The notes under the pieces were generated by a model. It did not search any database. It was not told the origin of the DNA and saw only the letters and a program-made list of their open reading frames with translations. DNA of 64,000 bases from Phycisphaerales bacterium (lineage in GTDB: Bacteria; Planctomycetota; Phycisphaerae; Phycisphaerales; SM1A02). Both the position numbers and the translations under genes were made by a program. Of this stretch, positions 1-7,601 are shown in pieces (within the stretch, counting starts at the first letter, position 1; each line of letters starts with the position of its first letter). Location of the stretch: contig JAJDDB010000009.1 of the NCBI GenBank assembly GCA_029260575.1, positions 186,001 through 250,000 of the forward strand, in the 5' to 3' direction.

Positions 1-739
1 GAGCAGGGACGGAAACCTGGTAAATCAGGTTGTCGAGCGCAGCAGATGGCGAACTGCCGTACACGCGGAAGCTCAGTGAAAGAACATCACCTGCATCGAA
101 GCCGACATCTTCAAACGCGTTGGTCGTGCCGCCGCCTTCACCCAATTGTCCGGCGAGCGAGGTCAGGTCTAGTGTGTCATAACCGTTCGGGCCGCTGGCG
201 TTAATGTCGTTGGTCCACATCGAAGGGACTTCGTACGTTCGCTGCCGTCCGAGGCCATCGGTCATCACAACGTCAACAAGCACGCCACCGTTGATATCGA
301 TCAGATCGATCGAATCGAGCGTCACCGCATTGGTGAAACTGAAGACGATGTTGCCCTCGCCTGTGGGGTTGAAGTCAGCTTCATCATCAGGCGTGAAAAA
401 CACGCTGCCATCGTTATTACCGAAGCCGCCGTTGTTGTTCTGCATGATCAGCACATTGCCGAGGTTGACCAACAGATCAGGATCGCCGCCTGCAGCATTC
501 GGTCCGGCTGGATTGGAATCGAAGATCGCAAGGCCGGCATGGCTGATACCGGCATCGGGCGAACTCACCGTGAAGTCGGTGAAGAACTCGGTATCGATAA
601 TCTGGCCGTTCACCAGCGGGTTACTGTTGTGGTCAGTACTGAAATCGACGACCACGCCTGCTTGCGCGCTTGCGGCAATGAACCCGAAAGCTCCCGCACA
701 CACAAGCGCAAGAGTCCTGTAGTTTGTCTTGATCTGCAC
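1..739 (-). CDS. PEP-CTERM-type exported protein (3' end cut off)
   Basis: About 246 residues are visible before the window edge. The frame opens with GTG, preceded by GGAGGA at 7-12 nt, and starts with a signal peptide (basic VQIKTNYR, then a hydrophobic run ending ASAQA/G). The mature part is Asn/Gly/Asp-rich and beta-like (DFSTDHNSNP, NNNGGFGNNDG, SLSFRVYGSSPSAALDNLIYQVSVPA). The last visible residues, VSVPA, are where the PEP-CTERM tail (VPAPGALALLG...) would begin, as in the gene at 5907. I infer an exported protein anchored or sorted through an exosortase. Function unknown. The GTG start and the truncation make it easy to miss. Confidence 0.75.
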   Translation of the reverse strand, partial: MQIKTNYRTLALVCAGAFGFIAASAQAGVVVDFSTDHNSNPLVNGQIIDTEFFTDFTVSSPDAGISHAGLAIFDSNPAGPNAAGGDPDLLVNLGNVLIMQNNNGGFGNNDGSVFFTPDDEADFNPTGEGNIVFSFTNAVTLDSIDLIDINGGVLVDVVMTDGLGRQRTYEVPSMWTNDINASGPNGYDTLDLTSLAGQLGEGGGTTNAFEDVGFDAGDVLSLSFRVYGSSPSAALDNLIYQVSVPA

Positions 740-1109
740 GTTCCTGCTCCTCCGAGATGCGCTGCTGCGCATCGACTGCACTTGCGTGGCAATCAGCCGC
801 GTTCGCTGATCGCGCACAAACCATGAACACTTCGCCGTCCAATGGCGATTGCAGTCTCTCTCTTCGGATGCTTTCGTGCGGACTTTCCCGGTTTCAGATG
901 CGAAACACGGCCTCCTGTCCAACTCGAATTGAAGCCTTCAAGAGGCTCCAACTCATACTTTGGTGTGATTCTCAAGCGCGTGCAATGAAGAAGTTGTCAT
1001 TTTAGTCGAATCGCGATCTGTAGACCCAAGGCAATCTTACTTAAGATATTGTGAATGGATGGTTTGCGATGGGTGTTACCCTATCTTCACATTTTGTAAG
1101 AATGGCCTA
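740..1109. other. Intergenic stretch, 370 bp
   Basis: Holds the 5' flank of the leftward PEP-CTERM gene and the 3' flank of clpB. The short open frames here lack ribosome sites and protein-like composition. I see no convincing -35/-10 pair and no hairpin with a T-tract. Confidence 0.5.
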
Positions 1110-3746
1110 TCAACCAATGGACACTGCCTTGGGGTTGCCTCCAGCACCGGAGAATTCGAATCGGCCCGCTTCATAATCAACGCGGATGGTATCGCCCTCG
1201 CTGAACGCACCTGAAAGGATCTGCGTTGCGATGCGATTCTCGATCTGCTGCTGGATGACACGCTTGAGCGGGCGGGCGCCGAACTGCGGGTCGTACCCAT
1301 CCATCGCCAGCGCCACCTTCGCGCCCGGCGTGATTTCCAACAGCAGGCCACGATCCGCCAGCCGACTGCGCAACAAATCAAGCTGAATATCAACAATCGA
1401 TGTGAGATCGTCCGGCGAAAGCTGATGAAAGATGATCGTCTCATCGATGCGGTTGAGAAGCTCCGGGCGCAGCGCTTGCTTGAGCAGATCACGAACATGC
1501 GATTCAATTTCCGTGTCAATCGCGCCGCCGGCGGCCAATTCAAGAATCGCCTGCGAACCGATATTGCTGGTCATGACAATAATCGAGTTGCGAAAGTCCA
1601 CCGTTCTGCCGTGGCCATCGGTGAGCCGTCCATCATCGAGCAACTGCAGCAGAATGTTGCTGACATCAGGATGCGCCTTTTCCATTTCGTCGAACAGCAC
1701 AACACAGTACGGCCGCCGACGGACTGCTTCCGTGAGCCTGCCGCCTTCTTCGTAACCGATATACCCGGGCGGCGCGCCGATCAGGCGCGCTACTGCGTGC
1801 TGCTCCATGTATTCGCTCATGTCGATGCGCACCAGCGCATCATCCGTGTCGAACAGAAACTCAGCCAGAGCTTTGCACAATTCAGTTTTGCCCACACCGG
1901 TGGGGCCGAGGAAGAGGAATGAACCGATCGGCCGATGCTGATCGCCAAGACCCGCACGACTTCTGCGCACTGCATCGCTGACAGCCCGAACTGCTTCATC
2001 CTGGCCGATGACGCGGTTTTCCAGTTGCTGCTCCATACGCAGCAGTTTCTCCCGTTCGCCTTCGACCAGTCGCGACACCGGTATGCCGGTCCATTTGCCG
2101 ACGACCTCAGCGATCTGTTCGGCATCAACTTCTTCCTTGACCAGCGCATCACCTCGGGTCAGGCGATCATTAAGCGCCTGTTCAGCGTCAGCAAGCCGTT
2201 CATCAAGTGCGCGCAATTCGCCGTATTGAATGCGTGCAGCCGTTTCCAGATCACCGCGACGCTGAGCCTGTTCGAGCTCAGTGTGCTTGCGGTCGATCTC
2301 TTCCTTGACCGCTTTGATTTCATCGAGGTCTGTTTTCTCCGCTTCCCATTGAGCGGTGAGTTGGTTGTTCTTCTCGTTCAACTCCGACAATTCTTTCTCA
2401 AGAATCGTCAAGCGTTTTCTGGAATCCGGATCACTTTCGAGTTTCAGTGCTTCGCGTTCGATTTCAAGTTGCATGATCCGACGACGAAGCTCATCCAGCT
2501 CTGCAGGCATCGAATCGTTCTCGATGCGCAGCCGCGATGCAGCTTCGTCGAGCAGATCAATTGCCTTATCAGGAAGGAATCGGTCGGCAATGTACCGGTG
2601 ACTGAGCGTCGCAGCGGAGACGAGCGCGCCATCCTGAATCCGCACGCCGTGATGGGCTTCGTAGCGTCCCTTCAAGCCGCGGAGAATTGCAATCGTGTCT
2701 TCAAGTGTTGGCTCGCCGACGTAGATCGGCTGGAATCGCCGCTCGAATGCTGCGTCCTTTTCGATGTGCTGGCGGTATTCATCGAGTGTGGTCGCGCCGA
2801 TGCAGCGCAGCTCCCCACGCGCAAGCGCCGGTTTGAGCAGGTTGCCCGCTGAAACCGCTCCTTCGGCTGCGCCGGCTCCCACGATCGTGTGCAGTTCATC
2901 AATGAACAGAATGACCTGTCCTTCGCTGGCGGTGACTTCGCGCAAGACCGCTTTCAATCGCTCTTCGAATTCCCCACGGAATTTTGCGCCAGCGAGTAAT
3001 TGACCGACGTCCAGCGCAACCAAGCGCGAGCTGCGCATCGACGATGGACAGTCGCCGTTGACGATGCGCTGGGCTATGCCTTCGACGATTGCCGTCTTGC
3101 CCACGCCCGGCTCGCCGATCAGCACGGGGTTATTCTTCGTGCGCCGGCTGAGCACCTGCATGCATCGGCGGATTTCATCATCCCGGCCGATGACCGGGTC
3201 CATCTTGCCCTGCTGCGCCTGTTCAATCAGGTTGATGCCGTATTTCTTGAGCGCTTCGAACGTCGATTCAGCATTTGGATCATTGATGTTGTTGACGCCG
3301 GAAGCTGCCCGCAGCGCTTTGATTGCTTCGAGCACGCGCTTGCGGCTCATACCATGCACCGACAGCACTTCCTTCGCTTCGCCGGCAACTTCCGACAGCG
3401 CGAGCAGCAGATGTTCGGTGGAAACGTAGGAGTCCTTCAGTTCTTTCGCTTCATGCTCAGCGGTATTGAACGTCTCGATGAGCGTGCTGGATGCCTGTGG
3501 CTGCGTCGCCTGGCCTGACGATGTCACCGTCGGCAGCCGCTTCAGTTCGCTTTCGGCAACCTGCTGCACTTGTCTGCTGTTCACGCCGGCTTTGGCAATG
3601 ATCGAATGCGCGACGCTGTTCGCATTGTCGAGCATCGTCACGAGCAGGTGCAGCGGCAGGAGTTGCCCGTGTGAAGCGCTCATCGCAAGTGAACTCGCAC
3701 CGGCGATGATGTCCTGGGACATGGTTGTGAATCGGTCCATTTTCAT
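1110..3746 (-). CDS. clpB: ATP-dependent disaggregase ClpB
   Basis: Hexameric cytoplasmic AAA+ chaperone that threads and rescues aggregated protein together with DnaK. At 878 aa it matches the family (about 860). In order: N-domain repeats (residues about 5-145), first AAA+ module with Walker [10 protein letters not shown] near 211 and Walker [10 protein letters not shown], the long coiled-coil middle domain (about 415-530) that separates ClpB from ClpA/C, second AAA+ module with [10 protein letters not shown] near 614 and [13 protein letters not shown], and a C-terminal D2-small domain. The start ATG has GGAG 9 nt upstream. No CIRCE-type inverted repeat or clear heat-shock promoter is visible upstream, and no dnaK or grpE gene is adjacent. 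Confidence 0.97.
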   Translation of the reverse strand: MKMDRFTTMSQDIIAGASSLAMSASHGQLLPLHLLVTMLDNANSVAHSIIAKAGVNSRQVQQVAESELKRLPTVTSSGQATQPQASSTLIETFNTAEHEAKELKDSYVSTEHLLLALSEVAGEAKEVLSVHGMSRKRVLEAIKALRAASGVNNINDPNAESTFEALKKYGINLIEQAQQGKMDPVIGRDDEIRRCMQVLSRRTKNNPVLIGEPGVGKTAIVEGIAQRIVNGDCPSSMRSSRLVALDVGQLLAGAKFRGEFEERLKAVLREVTASEGQVILFIDELHTIVGAGAAEGAVSAGNLLKPALARGELRCIGATTLDEYRQHIEKDAAFERRFQPIYVGEPTLEDTIAILRGLKGRYEAHHGVRIQDGALVSAATLSHRYIADRFLPDKAIDLLDEAASRLRIENDSMPAELDELRRRIMQLEIEREALKLESDPDSRKRLTILEKELSELNEKNNQLTAQWEAEKTDLDEIKAVKEEIDRKHTELEQAQRRGDLETAARIQYGELRALDERLADAEQALNDRLTRGDALVKEEVDAEQIAEVVGKWTGIPVSRLVEGEREKLLRMEQQLENRVIGQDEAVRAVSDAVRRSRAGLGDQHRPIGSFLFLGPTGVGKTELCKALAEFLFDTDDALVRIDMSEYMEQHAVARLIGAPPGYIGYEEGGRLTEAVRRRPYCVVLFDEMEKAHPDVSNILLQLLDDGRLTDGHGRTVDFRNSIIVMTSNIGSQAILELAAGGAIDTEIESHVRDLLKQALRPELLNRIDETIIFHQLSPDDLTSIVDIQLDLLRSRLADRGLLLEITPGAKVALAMDGYDPQFGARPLKRVIQQQIENRIATQILSGAFSEGDTIRVDYEAGRFEFSGAGGNPKAVSIG

Positions 3747-3924
3747 GGGTGTATTCTCCGCGTCTCAAATGCGGCGACAGTTTTGGGTCACCGTCGCTGC
3801 CGTATTTGTCGCAACGCGCGTGCCGGTGAAAACCCCATCTGAAGCGAATAATCGCAATGCAATCTGTCATGTTGGCAGTCGCATCGACCGTGCGCCTGTC
3901 ATCGCGGAGCATCCGGTGCCAGGG

Positions 3925-4062
3925 TTACGTTGCAAGACATTCCACCGGAAACTCCGCCGGCTGCACCTCCGGGCGATCGTTGATCCACGCGACCAGCCAG
4001 CGGAACGTCTTGACCAAGCGGGCGACGAATGCATCGGAGATCAATGCATCAGAAAGGTCCAT
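3925..4062 (-). pseudogene. Remnant or duplicate of the 3' tail of the neighbouring cobalamin-binding-type gene
   Basis: A 45-codon frame whose last ~31 residues (RLVKTFRWLVAWINDRPE..., then PAEFPVE) closely match the C-terminus of the protein at 4710-5630 (RLVDAFCWLVAWINDRPE..., then PAEFPVE). Nucleotides 3941-4022 align with 4726-4807 at roughly 83 percent, in the same orientation, and several differences are silent. It overlaps the end of the 194-aa gene at 4041 in another frame. I read it as the surviving tail of a second copy whose body has been lost or replaced. A real microprotein is possible, because the ATG frame is open throughout, but no ribosome site is clear. Confidence 0.55.
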
Positions 4063-4625
4063 ACCCTTGGACCAAATAGCGACTCCGCCTGCTCTGGCGA
4101 CAGAGTTTGCGGAAGCGCAATCCAGTTCGTGTCCTCATCAAACGAGATTTCGAACTGTTGCCAATCTGCTGGGTACAGCGTTGCTTCCAGCAGGCGGCCT
4201 TCGTGTGTCGTGAATTCAGATCTTATGTATTGAAACTTGGCTGTGCCCTCAGGCCAGACTGTTGGGTTGATGTATGCGTCTGTTCGCAGACTCGCAATCG
4301 AACGCAACACATCCATGTCAATCTCGTGGCATTTCAGTTCCTGATTCCCATCAAAACGGAGCGTGATGCCTGAAGTGCCGGTATAGAAATCATTCATGTC
4401 TCCGATACTGACATAGTCAAATTCAAACCTGTTGCCTTTCACTCGAGAACCCATAATCGTGTATTCATCGTTCGAATGGATGCACGTGTTGTCTTTGGCC
4501 AAGAGCATAAATCCAACGATCAGCAGATACGGAGCGGCATAGATGAGCATTGCTATCACAATGACTCCAGCGACCGCTGAAACGAAGATCTTAGGAACTC
4601 GATGCACAGGATGTTCCTTTGACAC
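4041..4625 (-). CDS. Uncharacterised membrane-anchored protein, 194 aa
   Basis: I do not recognise this protein. It has a basic start (MSKEHPVHRVPK) and one or two hydrophobic segments at residues about 13-42, then a mainly soluble domain of about 150 residues rich in D, E, T and aromatics (GDMNDFYTGTSGITLRFDG, ISFDEDTNWIALP). I infer a single-pass protein with an extracytoplasmic domain, possibly beta-rich. It is flanked on both sides by copies of the 3' tail of the cobalamin-binding-type gene, which suggests it arrived or was captured during a duplication at this spot. No partner gene suggests a role. Confidence 0.6.
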   Translation of the reverse strand: MSKEHPVHRVPKIFVSAVAGVIVIAMLIYAAPYLLIVGFMLLAKDNTCIHSNDEYTIMGSRVKGNRFEFDYVSIGDMNDFYTGTSGITLRFDGNQELKCHEIDMDVLRSIASLRTDAYINPTVWPEGTAKFQYIRSEFTTHEGRLLEATLYPADWQQFEISFDEDTNWIALPQTLSPEQAESLFGPRVWTFLMH

Positions 4626-4709
4626 AGGCGCAATCCGGTGGGCAGGCTACTGATCGATCGATACCCAAAGTTAGCCAGACTGTTTACTCCGCAACGACTG
4701 CGCGGAGTT

Positions 4710-5630
4710 TCAACACAAGCCGCACTCAACCGGAAACTCCGCCGGCAGCATCTCCGGACGATCATTGATCCACGCCACCAGCCAGCAGAATGCATCGACA
4801 AGGCGAGGACCAGGGCGGTTGAACATCTGATTGCCATCAACCAGCGCGACGTTTCCATCCTGCACTGCGGGTAACAACGGCCACCACTTCTTCTGCGTCA
4901 ACACATCAAGCTCAGCGCGAATCTGATCCAGCCCAAATCCGCAGGGACAGATGATCAATCGCTCCGGCATCACCTCGAGCAACTCCTCGGGCGCGATCTG
5001 CCTTGACGAATTGCCTGCTTCATTCAACGAGTGACTACCACCTGCTGCTTCAATGAGCTGCGGCGTCCAGTGCCCACCGCAAAACAGCGGATCCATCCAC
5101 TCCAGAAACGCAACCTCCGGCCCGGATTCGTATGGGTTCACATAATCCACAGCCGTCCAGTACCGTTCGCGCAATTCCACAACTGTTCGCTGCGCGCCAT
5201 CTTGTAACCCAAGGGCCTCACCTACCCGTAGCAGATCGTCATATATGTCTTCCATGCGCAGCGGATTGAGCGACACAATCTCGGGTTTCGGTGACATATC
5301 CGCTGCGATGCGCTGCACAGTCTGCAGATCAATCGAACACACATCGCACAAGTTCTGCGTGAGAATGACATCCGGCTGCAGCGACTTCAACAACTCTTCA
5401 TCAACGCTGTACAGCGCCGCGCTGCCTGCGTCGTCTGCGAGTGCGCTGCGCACTTGTTCATCAATGGCGGCGCTTGTCCCGGCAGTCGTGCGCTGACTGG
5501 TGAGGATGGGAAGATGCGCGAGCGCAGGCGGGTAGTCACATTCATGCGACCTGCCGACGAGCAGGTCCGCGCCGCCTTTGATTGCGCAGAGCAGTTCCGT
5601 CGCAGAGGGTAGCAGGCTTACAACACGCAT
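4710..5630 (-). CDS. Cobalamin/iron-type periplasmic-binding-fold protein (BtuF/TroA-like)
   Basis: 306 aa starting MRVVSLLPSATELL, the hallmark of the BtuF-like cobalamin-binding family; it continues VGRSHECDYP, and the LTSQRT, DVCSID and VSLNPLRMEDI segments follow. There is no signal peptide, which is common in this subgroup, so its location is uncertain. Family knowledge points to binding of vitamin B12 or a related corrinoid for an ABC importer, but no permease or ATPase is adjacent and no cobalamin riboswitch is visible. I chose the ATG at 5630 over the GTG two codons earlier: a TATGAT box ends 6 nt before the ATG, predicting a leaderless transcript. Its 3' tail is duplicated at 3941-4022. 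Confidence 0.82.
   Translation of the reverse strand: MRVVSLLPSATELLCAIKGGADLLVGRSHECDYPPALAHLPILTSQRTTAGTSAAIDEQVRSALADDAGSAALYSVDEELLKSLQPDVILTQNLCDVCSIDLQTVQRIAADMSPKPEIVSLNPLRMEDIYDDLLRVGEALGLQDGAQRTVVELRERYWTAVDYVNPYESGPEVAFLEWMDPLFCGGHWTPQLIEAAGGSHSLNEAGNSSRQIAPEELLEVMPERLIICPCGFGLDQIRAELDVLTQKKWWPLLPAVQDGNVALVDGNQMFNRPGPRLVDAFCWLVAWINDRPEMLPAEFPVECGLC
4726..4807 (-). repeat. Direct repeat copy inside the cobalamin-binding-type gene tail
   Basis: This segment, coding for the last residues of the binding protein, recurs at 3941-4022 in the same orientation with an offset of 785 bp. The two copies bracket the 194-aa orphan gene. The first 18 bases from 4729 are identical to those from 3944; later differences are scattered substitutions without gaps. 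Confidence 0.75.
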
Positions 5631-5636
5631 CCGCAC

Positions 5637-5642
5637 ATCATA
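5637..5642 (-). promoter_or_regulatory. -10 box TATGAT, leaderless start of the binding-protein gene
   Basis: Read on the minus strand, TATGAT (5 of 6 to TATAAT) is separated from the ATG by 6 nt, so transcription should begin at or next to the A of ATG. No good -35 is seen. Confidence 0.5.
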
Positions 5643-5906
5643 TGCTGCTGCTGCGTGGGTGTGCCCGCCCAGCGGGGAACCACAGTCATTCTTACCGGAC
5701 CACCCGGCACGGACGCGACAGATGACAGACGCCGGGCGACCGGACCGGCAAATGTTGCGCGCATCGACCTTTTACTTGCACCGCGCCAGCGCGGCGGCAT
5801 GGTGAACATGTCGTGACGCAACCATTGGATGTTGGTACTTGCACCACCATCCGCATTCGGCACGGCACACCGGCGACGGAACGGACAACCACAGAGAGGG
5901 AAGAAG

Positions 5907-6659
5907 ATGAAGGCAGTCACAGCCACCGGCGCGATCGTTGCGCTTGCATTGACAACACACACCTTTGCAGGCGAAGCTCAGCCGGATCCCGCGCTTTCCA
6001 TTCATGTCGGAACGTTCTTCAACAGCGGTTGGGGCCAGATCGATTACGAAGGCGATTTCGGTCACCTCATCAGCGTGACTGCTGCAGCGCAGAATCAGAC
6101 GATGTTCCCGACGGAGATTACGGTTGATCTTTCCAGCTTGCTCGATGAAGCCGGCTACAACGCATTCACCGCAGTCACAGTTCGTGATACGGGTCAGAAT
6201 ATCTACGGCGCGAACAGCCCCGGCGCTGATCTTGATTTGTTCACGATCGATGGCCTGGGCGACTCATTTGATGTCCTGTTGAGATATGAAGGGCCGGTCA
6301 CCTTTCACGAACTGGAAAACTCCGACACGTTGAAGACTCGCACCGCAGACCTGGATGCGCTCAGCGGATTCACACACGAAAACAGTTTGCAGTATGTCTC
6401 GCTTGGCGATCGCGGCGAATTGACCGCACATGTTTCCGGTTGGGACGCGGCTGGCAGTGGTGGTGACGACGGTGACGGGCCGATCATTCCGCAACTCCGC
6501 GGAATCGATGGCTCCGGGATCTCCCTGATGCTCAGTGAGGCCGGCATGGGCGAGTCATTTGATGTATATGTCACCGCTACAAACGTCCCGGCACCGGGCG
6601 CACTTGCGCTGCTGGGTCTGGCAGGGCTCGCAGGATCACGCGGCCGACGCAGGGCCTAA
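5907..6659 (+). CDS. PEP-CTERM-type exported protein, 250 aa
   Basis: Signal peptide MKAVTATGAIVALALTTHTFAG, then a beta-rich domain (HVGTFFNSGWGQIDYEGDFGH, DVLLRYEGPVTF) and a spacer (GSGGDDGDGP). The C-terminus is the sorting tail VPAPGALALLGLAGLAG followed by RGRRRA, the tripartite motif + TM + basic end seen in planctomycete PEP-CTERM proteins. It is presumably processed by an exosortase/archaeosortase-type enzyme, which is not encoded in this window. The start is the ATG with GAGGG about 7 nt upstream; the open frame continues 26 codons further 5' but that part does not look like a protein. Its stop codon overlaps the stop of the convergent tatD gene by 4 nt. Biological role unknown. Confidence 0.8.
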   Translation: MKAVTATGAIVALALTTHTFAGEAQPDPALSIHVGTFFNSGWGQIDYEGDFGHLISVTAAAQNQTMFPTEITVDLSSLLDEAGYNAFTAVTVRDTGQNIYGANSPGADLDLFTIDGLGDSFDVLLRYEGPVTFHELENSDTLKTRTADLDALSGFTHENSLQYVSLGDRGELTAHVSGWDAAGSGGDDGDGPIIPQLRGIDGSGISLMLSEAGMGESFDVYVTATNVPAPGALALLGLAGLAGSRGRRRA

Positions 6660-7450
6660 GGGATCTTGATCCCGAAGAATCGTTCGGCATTTGCATCAAC
6701 CATTCGCTCAAATTCTTCATAGTCCACGCTGCGCAGCTCCGCGAGAAACCGGGCTGTGTGTACGACATGCGCTGGGACATTCGGCCGGGTCGTGCGCACT
6801 GGTTCCGGGCTCAGATACGGTGCATCAGTTTCAACCATGATGCGATCATCGGGAACAAGTTGCGCTGCTTCGGCAACGCCAGCCGCATTCGCAAACGTCG
6901 CAATGCCGGTGAAACTGATCCACGAGCCGAAGTCGAGCACGCTGCGCGCATCGTCTGGCGTGCCGGTAAAACAGTGAAACACAAATCGCTCCGGCGGCAG
7001 TGTTGTTGCGGCAAATGCATCGATTAACTCATCGAAGGCGTCCCGACAATGCACAATGACGGGTTTATGCATGCCCTCAGCAGCGCACTGCTGCAGGAAG
7101 TTCAGTTGTTCATGCAGCACCTTCACCTGCACGTCATGGGCCGGCTCGTCGTAGTGATTGTCAAGGCCGAGTTCACCCCATGCAACGCATTTTGGATCAG
7201 AGCCGACTTTGCGAATGGCGTCATAGTCGCGTGATTGCGCTGCGGGCTTGTCTGCATATAAAGGATGCACGCCGGCGGAACACCAGACGTTGTCATGATT
7301 TCGAGCCATCTCCAATGCGGCGATAGAGTCAGCCGAAGTTGTCGCAACGGTGATGACGCCACGCACCCCGACTGTGCGTGCGTCAGCAAGCAGCGTCTCC
7401 GCTTGCGCTGCGAGCTTCGGAAATGTCAGATGACAATGCGTATCGAACAT
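6656..7450 (-). CDS. tatD: TatD family metal-dependent DNase
   Basis: 264 aa, the usual size of TatD hydrolases (TIM-barrel, two metal ions, 3'-5' exonuclease/DNA repair or RNA surveillance). Metal ligands are visible: THCHL at the N-terminus, the Glu of GELGLDNHY, HCRDA, HCFTG, and the terminal Asp in VETDAPYLSPEPVR. The open frame runs 176 codons further upstream but that part is low-quality antisense to the antiporter gene. The ATG at 7450 (MFDTHCHL) fits the family, and a TATGCT box ends 6 nt before it. Cytoplasmic. Its stop overlaps that of the convergent PEP-CTERM gene. Confidence 0.95.
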   Translation of the reverse strand: MFDTHCHLTFPKLAAQAETLLADARTVGVRGVITVATTSADSIAALEMARNHDNVWCSAGVHPLYADKPAAQSRDYDAIRKVGSDPKCVAWGELGLDNHYDEPAHDVQVKVLHEQLNFLQQCAAEGMHKPVIVHCRDAFDELIDAFAATTLPPERFVFHCFTGTPDDARSVLDFGSWISFTGIATFANAAGVAEAAQLVPDDRIMVETDAPYLSPEPVRTTRPNVPAHVVHTARFLAELRSVDYEEFERMVDANAERFFGIKIP

Positions 7451-7456
7451 GGCGCG

Positions 7457-7462
7457 AGCATA
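7457..7462 (-). promoter_or_regulatory. -10 box TATGCT, leaderless start of tatD
   Basis: Minus-strand TATGCT lies 6 nt before the ATG. A weak -35 candidate TTGGTT lies 17 nt further upstream. Confidence 0.45.
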
Positions 7463-7601
7463 GTCCTGCAGTGCCGGCCAACCAATTGACTGCTGCGAAT
7501 TCGGTTGTCCGGGTGCTGCACGGTACACTGCTGCCGGCAGGTTTGAAGCCGACCGAAGCGGCAGCGCGGATTTCCCGCTCGACACCCGCGGCGGCGTATG
7601 A

